Assembly (NCBI GenBank): GCA_946480545.1
Contig: CAMLKY010000025.1
Span: forward strand, 1 to 11,779
Origin: an uncultured Acidobacteriota bacterium
GTDB taxonomy: Bacteria > Acidobacteriota > Blastocatellia > Pyrinomonadales > Pyrinomonadaceae
Direction: 5' to 3'
DNA: 11,779 bases
A program made the translations under genes and the position numbers. How positions within the stretch are numbered: the first letter of the stretch is position 1; every line of letters begins with the position of its first letter. The notes under the pieces were generated by a model. That model was given only the letters and a program-made list of their open reading frames with translations. It made no database searches and was not told the DNA's origin. Positions 1-6,428 of the stretch are shown here, in pieces.

Positions 1-1
1 G

Positions 2-334
2 CAGTTAGGGACGACCGAATTCCTGAAAGACTACGAAAAGCTGTTGCTCAAGTACGCCGACGATTATCAGAAGGTCCGGCACGAGAACATCGACCAGCAA
101 AAGCTCGGAGCGTTTTTCGAGACGGGGTACGCGAAAGCGTGTTATCCGAATGAGCAGGTCTTCGATTTCGCGGGTGTCCGCGGCCGGCTCCTCTCTTCGT
201 CGTATATGCCCGCTGAAGACGACGCGCGGTTTCCATCGCTCGAAAATGAGCTGAAAGAGCTGTTTGCCAAACACTCTGAAAACGATAGAATCAAGATTCT
301 CTACGACACCAATATTTATTACAAGCAGTACTGA
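2..334 (+). CDS. Class I SAM-dependent methyltransferase, C-terminal fragment
   Basis: This open frame enters from the left edge and stops at TGA 332-334, so only about 110 C-terminal residues are present and the SAM-binding Rossmann core lies outside the window. The tail matches what I recall of a widespread class I methyltransferase family. It has a segment like TEFLKDYEKLLLKYADDY, then NIDQQKLGAFF, then PNEQVFDFAGVRGRLLSSSY, and it ends in LYDTNIYYKQY. In that family this region caps the catalytic domain; the substrate is usually unknown. A TTG at 44 could be called as a start, but the homologous pattern continues upstream of it to the window edge, so the gene is truncated by the window and not short. 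The stop lies 3 nt before mqnD, which implies co-transcription and probably translational coupling. The family is fairly sure; the substrate is unknown. Confidence 0.75.
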   Translation, partial: QLGTTEFLKDYEKLLLKYADDYQKVRHENIDQQKLGAFFETGYAKACYPNEQVFDFAGVRGRLLSSSYMPAEDDARFPSLENELKELFAKHSENDRIKILYDTNIYYKQY

Positions 335-337
335 AGT

Positions 338-1198
338 ATGGAAACAGCTACGGAAACAACTCCCGAACCGCGCACGATAACCGTTGCGCACTCGCCCGAC
401 TCGGACGACGCTTTTATGTTCTACGGGCTTGCAACGAACAAGCTCGAGACCGACGGCATCAAGTTCGAACACACCCTTCGAGACATCCAGACATTGAACG
501 AGGACGCCCGAAACGGCGTCTATGACGTCACTGCGATCTCGTTTCACGCTTACGCATACGTCTCTGATAAGTACGCGCTGCTGCCGCACGGTGCGAGCAT
601 CGGCGACAAATATGGACCGATCGTCGTCGCGAAAGAGCCACGTAATCCCGACGAGATCGCGGATATGAAGATCGCCGTCCCGGGCGAGCTTACGAGCGCA
701 TTTCTCGCGTTGCGACTTTTCAATCCAAAGTTCGAATACGTCGTCCGGCCGTTCGATCAGATCATAGCTGCGGTACAGAAAGGTGAGGTCGATGCGGGTC
801 TGTTGATCCACGAGGGGCAGCTATTCTACAAAGAACTGGGACTCGACAAGGTGCTCGATCTCGGAGAATGGTGGCACGAACGGACCGGACTCCCGCTGCC
901 TATGGGGGGTAACGCGATAAAGCGTGATCTCGGCGAGGACCTCATGAAACAAGTTTCACGTCACCTGCACCGAAGCATCCTGTATTCGATGGAGAACCGG
1001 GAAGACGCACTGCAGTACGCGATGCAGTTCGCACGCGACATGTCGCCCGAGGTCGCCGACCGGTTCGTCGCGATGTGGGTGAACGAACTTACGCTCGATT
1101 ACGGTGAGCGGGGAAAAGAAGGTGTTCGTCGCCTGCTGACCGAGGGCTTCGAAGCCGGGATCATCCCGCATCAGGTGGACGTCGAGTTCGTAGACTAG
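338..1198 (+). CDS. mqnD: 1,4-dihydroxy-6-naphthoate synthase (MqnD), futalosine menaquinone pathway
   Basis: A 286-residue cytosolic protein of the periplasmic-binding-protein fold used by MqnA/MqnD enzymes. MqnD converts cyclic dehypoxanthinyl futalosine to 1,4-dihydroxy-6-naphthoate in the alternative menaquinone route. The N-terminal motif [13 protein letters not shown] (residues 17-29) fits MqnD (SPCPNDTF-like) better than chorismate dehydratase MqnA. The [11 protein letters not shown] block (151-161) carries H158, which I align with the catalytic histidine described for the Thermus enzyme. [15 protein letters not shown] (185-199) is the usual LPLG-RRDLG block. Length is normal for the family. 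ATG 338 follows the methyltransferase stop by 3 nt with no recognisable Shine-Dalgarno, consistent with coupled translation. No other mqn gene is in the window. A generic annotation would be ABC transporter substrate-binding protein, but there is no signal peptide. Confidence 0.85.
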   Translation: METATETTPEPRTITVAHSPDSDDAFMFYGLATNKLETDGIKFEHTLRDIQTLNEDARNGVYDVTAISFHAYAYVSDKYALLPHGASIGDKYGPIVVAKEPRNPDEIADMKIAVPGELTSAFLALRLFNPKFEYVVRPFDQIIAAVQKGEVDAGLLIHEGQLFYKELGLDKVLDLGEWWHERTGLPLPMGGNAIKRDLGEDLMKQVSRHLHRSILYSMENREDALQYAMQFARDMSPEVADRFVAMWVNELTLDYGERGKEGVRRLLTEGFEAGIIPHQVDVEFVD

Positions 1199-1214
1199 GA
1201 AAGTAATTTCTAAC

Positions 1215-1260
1215 CGCCGAGACGCAGAGGAAGTGTTTATTCTTTCTCTGCGTCTCGGCG
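1215..1260. repeat. REP-like inverted repeat, CGCCGAGACGCAGAG arms
   Basis: Perfect 15-bp inverted arms at 1215-1229 and 1246-1260. Past one mismatch the stem extends three further pairs inward to 1233/1242, leaving an 8-nt loop. The right arm is followed by a partial tandem copy, GTCTCGG, at 1260-1266. The position 17 nt after the mqnD stop would let it act as a transcript-end hairpin, but no T-run follows. The wording resembles the dispersed GCAGAGACGCAGAG repeats I recall from many environmental genomes, which is an unverified recollection. Confidence 0.7.
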
Positions 1261-1302
1261 TCTCGGCAGGTGAAATCGGAGTATTCCAACCCGTAGCGCC
1301 GC

Positions 1303-1368
1303 CTTTGCGAGCTTGGCGAGCTCTGCGTGAAAAATCAGTCGCATGCAAAGCTCGCCAAGCTCGCAAAG
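1303..1368. repeat. Second REP-like inverted repeat, 20-bp perfect arms
   Basis: The left arm CTTTGCGAGCTTGGCGAGCT (1303-1322) and its exact reverse complement (1349-1368) enclose 26 nt. Further pairs (1324-1326 with 1345-1347, 1328-1329 with 1342-1343) would lengthen the hairpin. Each arm is internally repetitive (GCGAGCTTGGCGAGC), like dispersed palindromic repeats. It lies between mqnD and the CHAT gene, upstream of that gene's proposed promoter and start. Confidence 0.75.
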
Positions 1369-1430
1369 CAATAGTTGAAACCAAACCTCCCCATTCCGGC
1401 ACTTCATGCGGACGCTCCGGCGATCGGGTG

Positions 1431-1439
1431 TGGTATGCT
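1431..1439 (+). promoter_or_regulatory. Possible extended -10 promoter for the TPR-CHAT gene
   Basis: TGGTATGCT has a TGn extension directly before a TATGCT hexamer. It lies about 40 nt upstream of the preferred ATG at 1480, a sensible spacing for a short leader. No convincing -35 hexamer is visible at 17 nt. This is a weak call made by eye. Confidence 0.25.
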
Positions 1440-1479
1440 CTTCGGCACCCACCCACTTCATCCGGCAAGTCGAAAAAGC

Positions 1480-4431
1480 ATGAAGGTGTTTTGCCGACCC
1501 AATCTGATTGTTGCCCTGCTGGTGTTCTTTTCTATTGCCAACCAGCCGGTTGCGATTCTGTCACAACGTCCCCCCTCCGACATTTCCAAAAAGCAGGCTC
1601 AGGCGGAAGCGATCTTCAAAGAAGCCGCCGCGCTCTCAGAAGGGGAGTCACCGGCTGAGCGCCGCCAGGCGATATCCAAATTCGTCGAGGCGGCCGAGAT
1701 ATTCGGTTCGATAGGGAGCCGTCGCGAGCAGGCGCTTTCATTGAACATTGCCGGCGAGGAGTCTGAGGACATCGGCGAAAGACGCCGTGCCATCGAGTTC
1801 TTCGAGCGCTCGGCAGCTATAAACGCCGAGATCGGCGAAAAGGTCAATCATGCGATCACCATCAACAACATCGGCGTGGTTCTGTTGCGTCTTGGCGAGA
1901 CTCGGAAGGCGATCGCGTACTTCGAGCGGGCGCTCGCGATCCGGCGCGAGATGGGCAACAAAGGTGGCGAGGCCATATCGCTCGGCTTCCTCGCAAGCGC
2001 GCACGACAGCCTCGGAGATCGCCGAAAGGCGATCGAGTACTCCTCTCAGGCCATCGCGATATACCGAAAGCTTGGTGACAAGGACGGTGAGCTGAAAGAG
2101 CTCGGCGACATTGGCGTCTACTATGGATCGACGGGCGAATATGAAAAGGCGCTTTCGCACCTGAATCAGGCCCTCAAGCTCGCCCGAGACCTAGGCGACA
2201 AACGAGTCGAGGGCACGATACTTCACAATCTCGCGAGTGTGCAGACCGAGCTCGGCGACCCCAAGGGCGCACTGCAGCTCTACCTTAAGGCGATCGAGAT
2301 CGCCCGGGACCCGATCGACAAGAAGAGCCTAGCCGGCACGTTCAGCAACATCGGCACGATCATGATGGATGCGGGTAACACCGCGGAGGCGCTCGAATAC
2401 TACCAGCTCTCACTCAACTACCGCCGCGAGATCGACGACCGTGAGGGCGAGGCAGTATCGCTGATCAACATCGGGCACCTTTACGACAAGATCGGTCAGA
2501 AGGAAAAGGGACGTGAATTTCAGACCAGGGCTCTCGCGATCGGTAGGGAGCTGGGGGATCGGAACATCGAAGCGTATGCCCTGCACAACCTCGGATGGAG
2601 CTACGATCCGGATGATCGCGCGAAGGCGATCGAATACTACTATCAGGCATTGCCGCTCCGGCGCTTCGTCGCCGACCGCGAAGGCGAGGCCATAACGATC
2701 AGCAACCTGATGAATGCCTGGGACGGGCTCGGCAACAAGCGACTCGCCGCGCTGTACGGGAAACAATCTATCAACATTTACCAGTCGCTTCGGTCGTCGA
2801 TCCGCGGGATGGATGACGAATCGCGAAAGCGTTATCTCGGGACGATCGAGGAGACCTATCGAGACGTTGCCGACTTGCTGATCGGTCTCGGACGGATCGC
2901 CGAGGCGGAGGAAGTGCTCGGGATGCTCAAAGAGGAAGAGGCCTTCGGGTTCCATCGTCGTAACGACACGGTCGCGAAGAGCCTTCTTCAGACCGCGACG
3001 CTGAACGAAAGCGAAAGGGCGGCGATCGCGGGATACGAAAAGATAGCCGATCGGATCACGGCGATCGCTCACGAGTATGGAGAGTTGGACCGCGAGCGGT
3101 TGGAATATCCCGAGGGGCAATTCCCGAAGCAGGCACGGCTCGACGAGCTGGACCGTCTGCGAACCGACGCGATACTCGTATTTCAGAAATATCTCGACCA
3201 GTTGAAAATCGATTTTGCGAAGTCCGCGAAATCAAAGGACGTTGCGCAGGTCGATTCGTCTTTGCAAGAAACGCTTCGCGAGATGAAAGCCGACCGCACC
3301 GCCGTCGTCTCGACGATCGCCGGGGACAAGCGCTTGAACATAATCGTTACCACCGCGAACGTACAACGGGCACACACGGTCAATATCTCGGAGGCGGAAC
3401 TGAACAAGATCGTGGCCGAGTTTCGCACTGCACTCACGAGTCCGGCTAGCGGGCAGCCACTCGACCCGCGGCCCGCCGGTCAAAAGATCTACGACATCCT
3501 GCTAAAGCCGATCGAAGAAGACCTCGCCGGAATCAAGGCCGATACGATCGTGTGGAGCCTCGACGGCACGCTTCGCTACTTACCGATGGCAGCGGTATGG
3601 GACAAACAGAAGGGGTATCTGGCGGAGCGGTTCGCAAATGCGGTCATTACGTTGGCGAGTCGTGACCGTTTATTGGCCGCACCTGTCGCGGGACCCAAGA
3701 AGGCATTTGCTGCCGGAGTTTCCGCGGGGAGCGGGGGCTGCGCACCGCTGGCCGCGGTTCCCGATGAGCTCGATTGCATAGTCACGGATCCCGTGACGAA
3801 GACGGTCTCGGCCAAGCCGGTCTGCACCGCAGGCGTGATCCCGGGACAGAAGCTGCTGGATGAAAAGTTCGACGAGGCCGCATTTCGTTCGGCTCTTGGA
3901 CGCTATTCGGTCGTCCACCTCGCAAGTCATTTCAAGCTGGTTCCGGGTAACGATAACGACTCGTTCCTTCTTCTGGGCGGCGGAGCGGACAGGCATTTCA
4001 CGGTTAGCAAGCTCAACGGCCTGTCGCTGAATGGCGTCGAATTGCTGGCACTGTCGGCATGTGACACGGCGACGCCCGGGGGCGAAAAGGCCAATGGCGT
4101 CGAGATCGAGGGCTTCGGTGCAGTCGCACAGAAAAGGGGCGCTCGATCAGTGCTGGCGACTCTCTGGCCGGTTGCGGATACCTCGACCCGCGATTTTATG
4201 GTGGAATTTTACCGACGTTTTTCAAACGGAAATGAGACGAAGGCGGAATCGATCCGGCAGGCCCAACTAAAGCTGATGCGTGGTCAGGGCGGCACCGGCC
4301 CGGAGCGTGCTCGTTCCGAGAGGCTAACGATCGGCGCAAAGTCCGGCACGCCGTTCACCGTCGATCCGAAGGCTCCCTATGCTCACCCTTACTATTGGGC
4401 TCCGTTCATACTCTTTGGTAAATGGCGGTAA
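1480..4431 (+). CDS. Exported TPR-CHAT domain protein (caspase-like peptidase)
   Basis: A 983-residue protein. ATG 1480 is chosen because it places a signal peptide at the N-terminus (K2, R6, then a hydrophobic stretch LIVALLVFFSIA). In-frame TTG 1375 and ATG 1435 would add a non-hydrophobic leader that overlaps repeat-rich DNA. Residues about 45-440 hold nine clear 40-residue tetratricopeptide repeats plus a degenerate first one, with a recurring LGD-GEA-L-NIG-Y-LG-KAIEYY-AL-I pattern. A helical linker (about 440-590) leads to a CHAT domain (about 593-983). The caspase-type dyad is intact: H817 in VVHLASHF and C861 in LLALSACDTA, and the domain ends in the usual PYYWAPFILFGKWR. CHAT domains are relatives of caspases and separases, so proteolysis is likely, but the substrate is unknown. 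TPRs probably sense or recruit a partner, and the location would be periplasmic or extracellular. An insert near 754-782 carries three cysteines. No Cas gene or other partner gene is nearby. Confidence 0.87.
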   Translation: MKVFCRPNLIVALLVFFSIANQPVAILSQRPPSDISKKQAQAEAIFKEAAALSEGESPAERRQAISKFVEAAEIFGSIGSRREQALSLNIAGEESEDIGERRRAIEFFERSAAINAEIGEKVNHAITINNIGVVLLRLGETRKAIAYFERALAIRREMGNKGGEAISLGFLASAHDSLGDRRKAIEYSSQAIAIYRKLGDKDGELKELGDIGVYYGSTGEYEKALSHLNQALKLARDLGDKRVEGTILHNLASVQTELGDPKGALQLYLKAIEIARDPIDKKSLAGTFSNIGTIMMDAGNTAEALEYYQLSLNYRREIDDREGEAVSLINIGHLYDKIGQKEKGREFQTRALAIGRELGDRNIEAYALHNLGWSYDPDDRAKAIEYYYQALPLRRFVADREGEAITISNLMNAWDGLGNKRLAALYGKQSINIYQSLRSSIRGMDDESRKRYLGTIEETYRDVADLLIGLGRIAEAEEVLGMLKEEEAFGFHRRNDTVAKSLLQTATLNESERAAIAGYEKIADRITAIAHEYGELDRERLEYPEGQFPKQARLDELDRLRTDAILVFQKYLDQLKIDFAKSAKSKDVAQVDSSLQETLREMKADRTAVVSTIAGDKRLNIIVTTANVQRAHTVNISEAELNKIVAEFRTALTSPASGQPLDPRPAGQKIYDILLKPIEEDLAGIKADTIVWSLDGTLRYLPMAAVWDKQKGYLAERFANAVITLASRDRLLAAPVAGPKKAFAAGVSAGSGGCAPLAAVPDELDCIVTDPVTKTVSAKPVCTAGVIPGQKLLDEKFDEAAFRSALGRYSVVHLASHFKLVPGNDNDSFLLLGGGADRHFTVSKLNGLSLNGVELLALSACDTATPGGEKANGVEIEGFGAVAQKRGARSVLATLWPVADTSTRDFMVEFYRRFSNGNETKAESIRQAQLKLMRGQGGTGPERARSERLTIGAKSGTPFTVDPKAPYAHPYYWAPFILFGKWR

Positions 4432-4522
4432 AGCCTGTCAACTTTAGCCCTTCGAGCGGCATCTATTCATTTGTTCTCGATTTTAGCTTGCTGTCGTCGC
4501 CGGACGGCTTTCCTGGATAAAG

Positions 4523-5290
4523 ATGAAAAAGCTACTAACAGGTTTCCTGCTCGTTGTGGGACTGGCCGTATCGACGGCTTTGGCACAGACGAGCGGACTC
4601 ACGAGGCCCGAGCTGAGCCAGGCCGAGATCGATAAGATCGTTTCGAAGTTCACCAACAACGAGAAGCTGTTTCGGCAGGCATTGAATGTCTACGCATTCA
4701 AACGCAGCGCGACCATTCAGACTGTCGGTATGGGTGGTCAGATCACGGGAACGTTTCGGCTTGATTCGTTTCTGACTTTCGATAGCGAGGGTAAGCGGGT
4801 TGAGAAGATCCTGCACGCCCCGGTACCGACGCTGACTGAAATATTCATCGAACCCGCAACGATCGACAAGTACAAATTCACGTACGTTGGCAAAGAGAAG
4901 ATCGACGAGCTGGACCTTTACGTCTTCGATGTCGCTCCGAAGGTGATGCCGAAGTGGGACAAGAACACGCAGCGACTCTTTCTGGGACGCATTTGGGTCG
5001 ATGACCAGGACCTGCTGATCGTGAAGTCAAAGGGCAAAGGCGTGCCCGAAGGAAAGGAGCGCTTTGCCACGATGGAGACATGGCGCGAGAACATCGACGG
5101 AAAATACTGGTTCCCGTCGTTTACTTCGTCAGATGATGAACTTGTTTTCGACAACGGTCAGGTCGTGAAGATGCGCGTTCGCGTGAAGTATTCCGAGTAC
5201 GGCGTAGGCCGCACGGATATCAGGATCATCGATGAGGATGAGGACGTCCCCGTCACACCGACTCCACCGGCACCCGCGAAGAAACCGTAG
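4523..5290 (+). CDS. Secreted LolA-like (outer-membrane lipoprotein-sorting type) protein
   Basis: A 255-residue protein with a clean signal peptide (MKKLLTGFLLVVGLAVSTALA, predicted cut before Q22), so it is periplasmic or envelope-bound. There is no lipobox cysteine. The body is rich in beta-strand-like segments with recognisable blocks: YKFTYVGKEKIDELDLYVFD (113-132), FLGRIWVDDQDLLIVKSKG (153-171), and TWRENIDGKYWFPSF (185-199). It ends in a Pro/Ala/Lys tail. This layout matches proteins annotated in Acidobacteria as outer membrane lipoprotein-sorting protein, related to LolA/LolB folds. Whether it carries lipoproteins is not shown. It lies 91 nt after the CHAT gene on the same strand, with no recognisable terminator or promoter between, so co-transcription is possible. 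ATG 4523 is fixed by the signal peptide; the Shine-Dalgarno is poor. No repeat or disruption is seen. Confidence 0.8.
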   Translation: MKKLLTGFLLVVGLAVSTALAQTSGLTRPELSQAEIDKIVSKFTNNEKLFRQALNVYAFKRSATIQTVGMGGQITGTFRLDSFLTFDSEGKRVEKILHAPVPTLTEIFIEPATIDKYKFTYVGKEKIDELDLYVFDVAPKVMPKWDKNTQRLFLGRIWVDDQDLLIVKSKGKGVPEGKERFATMETWRENIDGKYWFPSFTSSDDELVFDNGQVVKMRVRVKYSEYGVGRTDIRIIDEDEDVPVTPTPPAPAKKP

Positions 5291-5321
5291 CGGAAAGAGG
5301 GGAGAAAGGGCGAAAGGAAGA

Positions 5322-5348
5322 AGGGGAGAGCAGTTACCTGCGTCCCCT
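5322..5348 (+). terminator. Weak candidate terminator after the LolA-like gene
   Basis: AGGGGA (5322-5327) can pair with TCCCCT (5343-5348) across 15 nt, followed by CTTATTTTG. An alternative longer stem, AAGAGGGG (5295-5302) with CCCCTCTT (5344-5351), has a 41-nt loop. Both lie between convergent genes, where a terminator is expected, but the stem is short and the T-run is interrupted. Confidence 0.25.
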
Positions 5349-5504
5349 CTTATTTTGCCCGGAAGAAAGAACCCAGATCCTTGGATTATTTATCATTGAG
5401 ACCAGCATGGCGATTACTTCGTCATACGTTGCGAACAATTCTCTTCCCAGAGTTCGCTGAAGGTAGCCGCGTCGGACAGAAAATTCCAACGAAGCTTTGG
5501 GATA

Positions 5505-6332
5505 TTATTTTACCCTCGCTCTCCTTATCTCCTCTGCTTCGCCCCTTCTCAGACACCCTACAATAGCGCCCCTCGTCTCCTGCAATATCTCCATCAAATC
5601 CCGCCCGCGCGTTTCGATCGGGGACATGATCGTCATCACGATCTCGCCTGGATATAGAACTCCGGTTCGCTTGCCCATCATCCAGTCTGTGTTGCGTATT
5701 GCGACAGGGACGATCGGCGCATCGGTCTGAAGTGCGAGATGGAATGCGCCTTTCTTGAACGGGAGGAGCTCGCCGGGCATGGCCCGTGTACCCTCGACGA
5801 AAACGCCGAACGAATAACCCGACTCCATCACCGAACGAGCTTTCTCCATCGAATGACGAGCGCGTTCGGGATTGGAACGGTCGATCGCGATGATATTCAC
5901 GAATCCCATTCCCTGACCGAGGATCGGCGCTTTTAGCAACTCCTTTTTCGCAACAAGCCCGATGCGTTTTCCGACGTATCGAAACAGCGCCGCCGTATCG
6001 AGATACGATCGATGGTTCGACGCGAAGACATACGAGCGGCCGGGCTCGAGGTTTTCGAGCCCGCTGACCTTCACACGCGCTCCGCATGCGGCCAGCCACG
6101 TCTCGGCGCCCCAAAGCGCGATGGGGTACATCCATAAGCGTCGGTTTACGATCCAGCAAAAGATCAAACCCGGTGCGCCGACAAACAGGAGCATCGCTGC
6201 CGCGCTAAACCAGCACCACCAGTAACGAAGTTTTCCGGCAATCCGCGATTTGTTAGACTTCTGAACAGCAAATGTCAGTTTTTGATTCTTCGCTATTGCT
6301 TCGTCAGAGGGGTGCTGCAATTGAGCCGACAT
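5505..6332 (-). CDS. 1-acyl-glycerol-3-phosphate acyltransferase family protein (PlsC-like)
   Basis: A membrane-bound acyltransferase of the LPLAT/PlsC family, which moves a fatty acyl group to lysophosphatidic acid or a related acceptor in phospholipid synthesis. From ATG 6332 it is 275 residues. A hydrophobic membrane segment (about 36-63) precedes the acyltransferase core. The core has motif I NHRSYLD (H107 and D112, the NHx4D catalytic pair), a GFVNIIAIDRSN block near 143-154, motif III FVEGTR (178-183, E180 and R183) and motif IV IVPVAI (207-212). All key residues are present. The frame opens at a TTG at 6386, but that start would place the N-terminus in an intergenic repeat, so I prefer ATG 6332; neither has a good Shine-Dalgarno. 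The gene converges on the LolA-like gene and is divergent from the M14 peptidase. Exact acyl acceptor is not determinable, so no symbol is given. Confidence 0.88.
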   Translation of the reverse strand: MSAQLQHPSDEAIAKNQKLTFAVQKSNKSRIAGKLRYWWCWFSAAAMLLFVGAPGLIFCWIVNRRLWMYPIALWGAETWLAACGARVKVSGLENLEPGRSYVFASNHRSYLDTAALFRYVGKRIGLVAKKELLKAPILGQGMGFVNIIAIDRSNPERARHSMEKARSVMESGYSFGVFVEGTRAMPGELLPFKKGAFHLALQTDAPIVPVAIRNTDWMMGKRTGVLYPGEIVMTIMSPIETRGRDLMEILQETRGAIVGCLRRGEAEEIRRARVK

Positions 6333-6372
6333 AGACTGGTTAACGGTTTCTCGAATAGTAAGAAATCTGGAA

Positions 6373-6425
6373 CCACGAAACAACACGAACTGACACGAAA
6401 TTATTTTCGTGGGATCTCGTGTGCC
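6373..6425. repeat. CACGAA-type dispersed repeat in the divergent promoter region
   Basis: Three spaced copies of a CACGAA core (6374-6379, 6384-6389, 6394-6399), preceded by AAC or GA, are followed by inverted copies TTTTCGTGG (6404-6412) and CTCGTGT (6417-6423). CCACGAAA (6373-6380) pairs with TTTCGTGG (6405-6412), and CACGAAA (6394-6400) pairs with TTTCGTG (6405-6411) across TTAT. This unit occupies most of the 96 nt between the two divergent starts. It could form a hairpin or bind a regulator, but the wording resembles dispersed repeats I recall from other environmental bacteria. Confidence 0.55.
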
Positions 6426-6428
6426 TTC

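Noticed and set aside
5..811. Long minus-strand open frame of 268 codons
   Set aside because: It lies antisense to the methyltransferase tail and mqnD, both with strong family motifs, and its own translation has no recognisable domain. High GC codon use produces such shadows.
1375..1479. Upstream extension of the CHAT protein from TTG 1375 or ATG 1435
   Set aside because: It would put 15-35 non-hydrophobic residues ahead of a clear signal peptide and would start within a few bases of a palindromic repeat.
3781..3797. Palindrome GTCACGG-ATC-CCGTGAC in the CHAT gene
   Set aside because: It is a perfect 7-bp stem, but it lies within coding sequence and a single short palindrome of this size is expected by chance.
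1480..4431. Link of the TPR-CHAT protein to a type III-E CRISPR (Craspase) system
   Set aside because: No CRISPR array, Cas7-11-like protein or other Cas gene is present in the window, and this protein has a signal peptide.
5381..5566. 61-codon plus-strand open frame in the convergent gap
   Set aside because: It overlaps the acyltransferase C-terminus on the other strand, has no ribosome binding site and no recognisable domain.
5422..6159. Alternative minus-strand frame of 245 codons overlapping the acyltransferase
   Set aside because: The other frame contains all PlsC motifs (NHRSYLD, FVEGTR); this one is Arg-rich with no motif.
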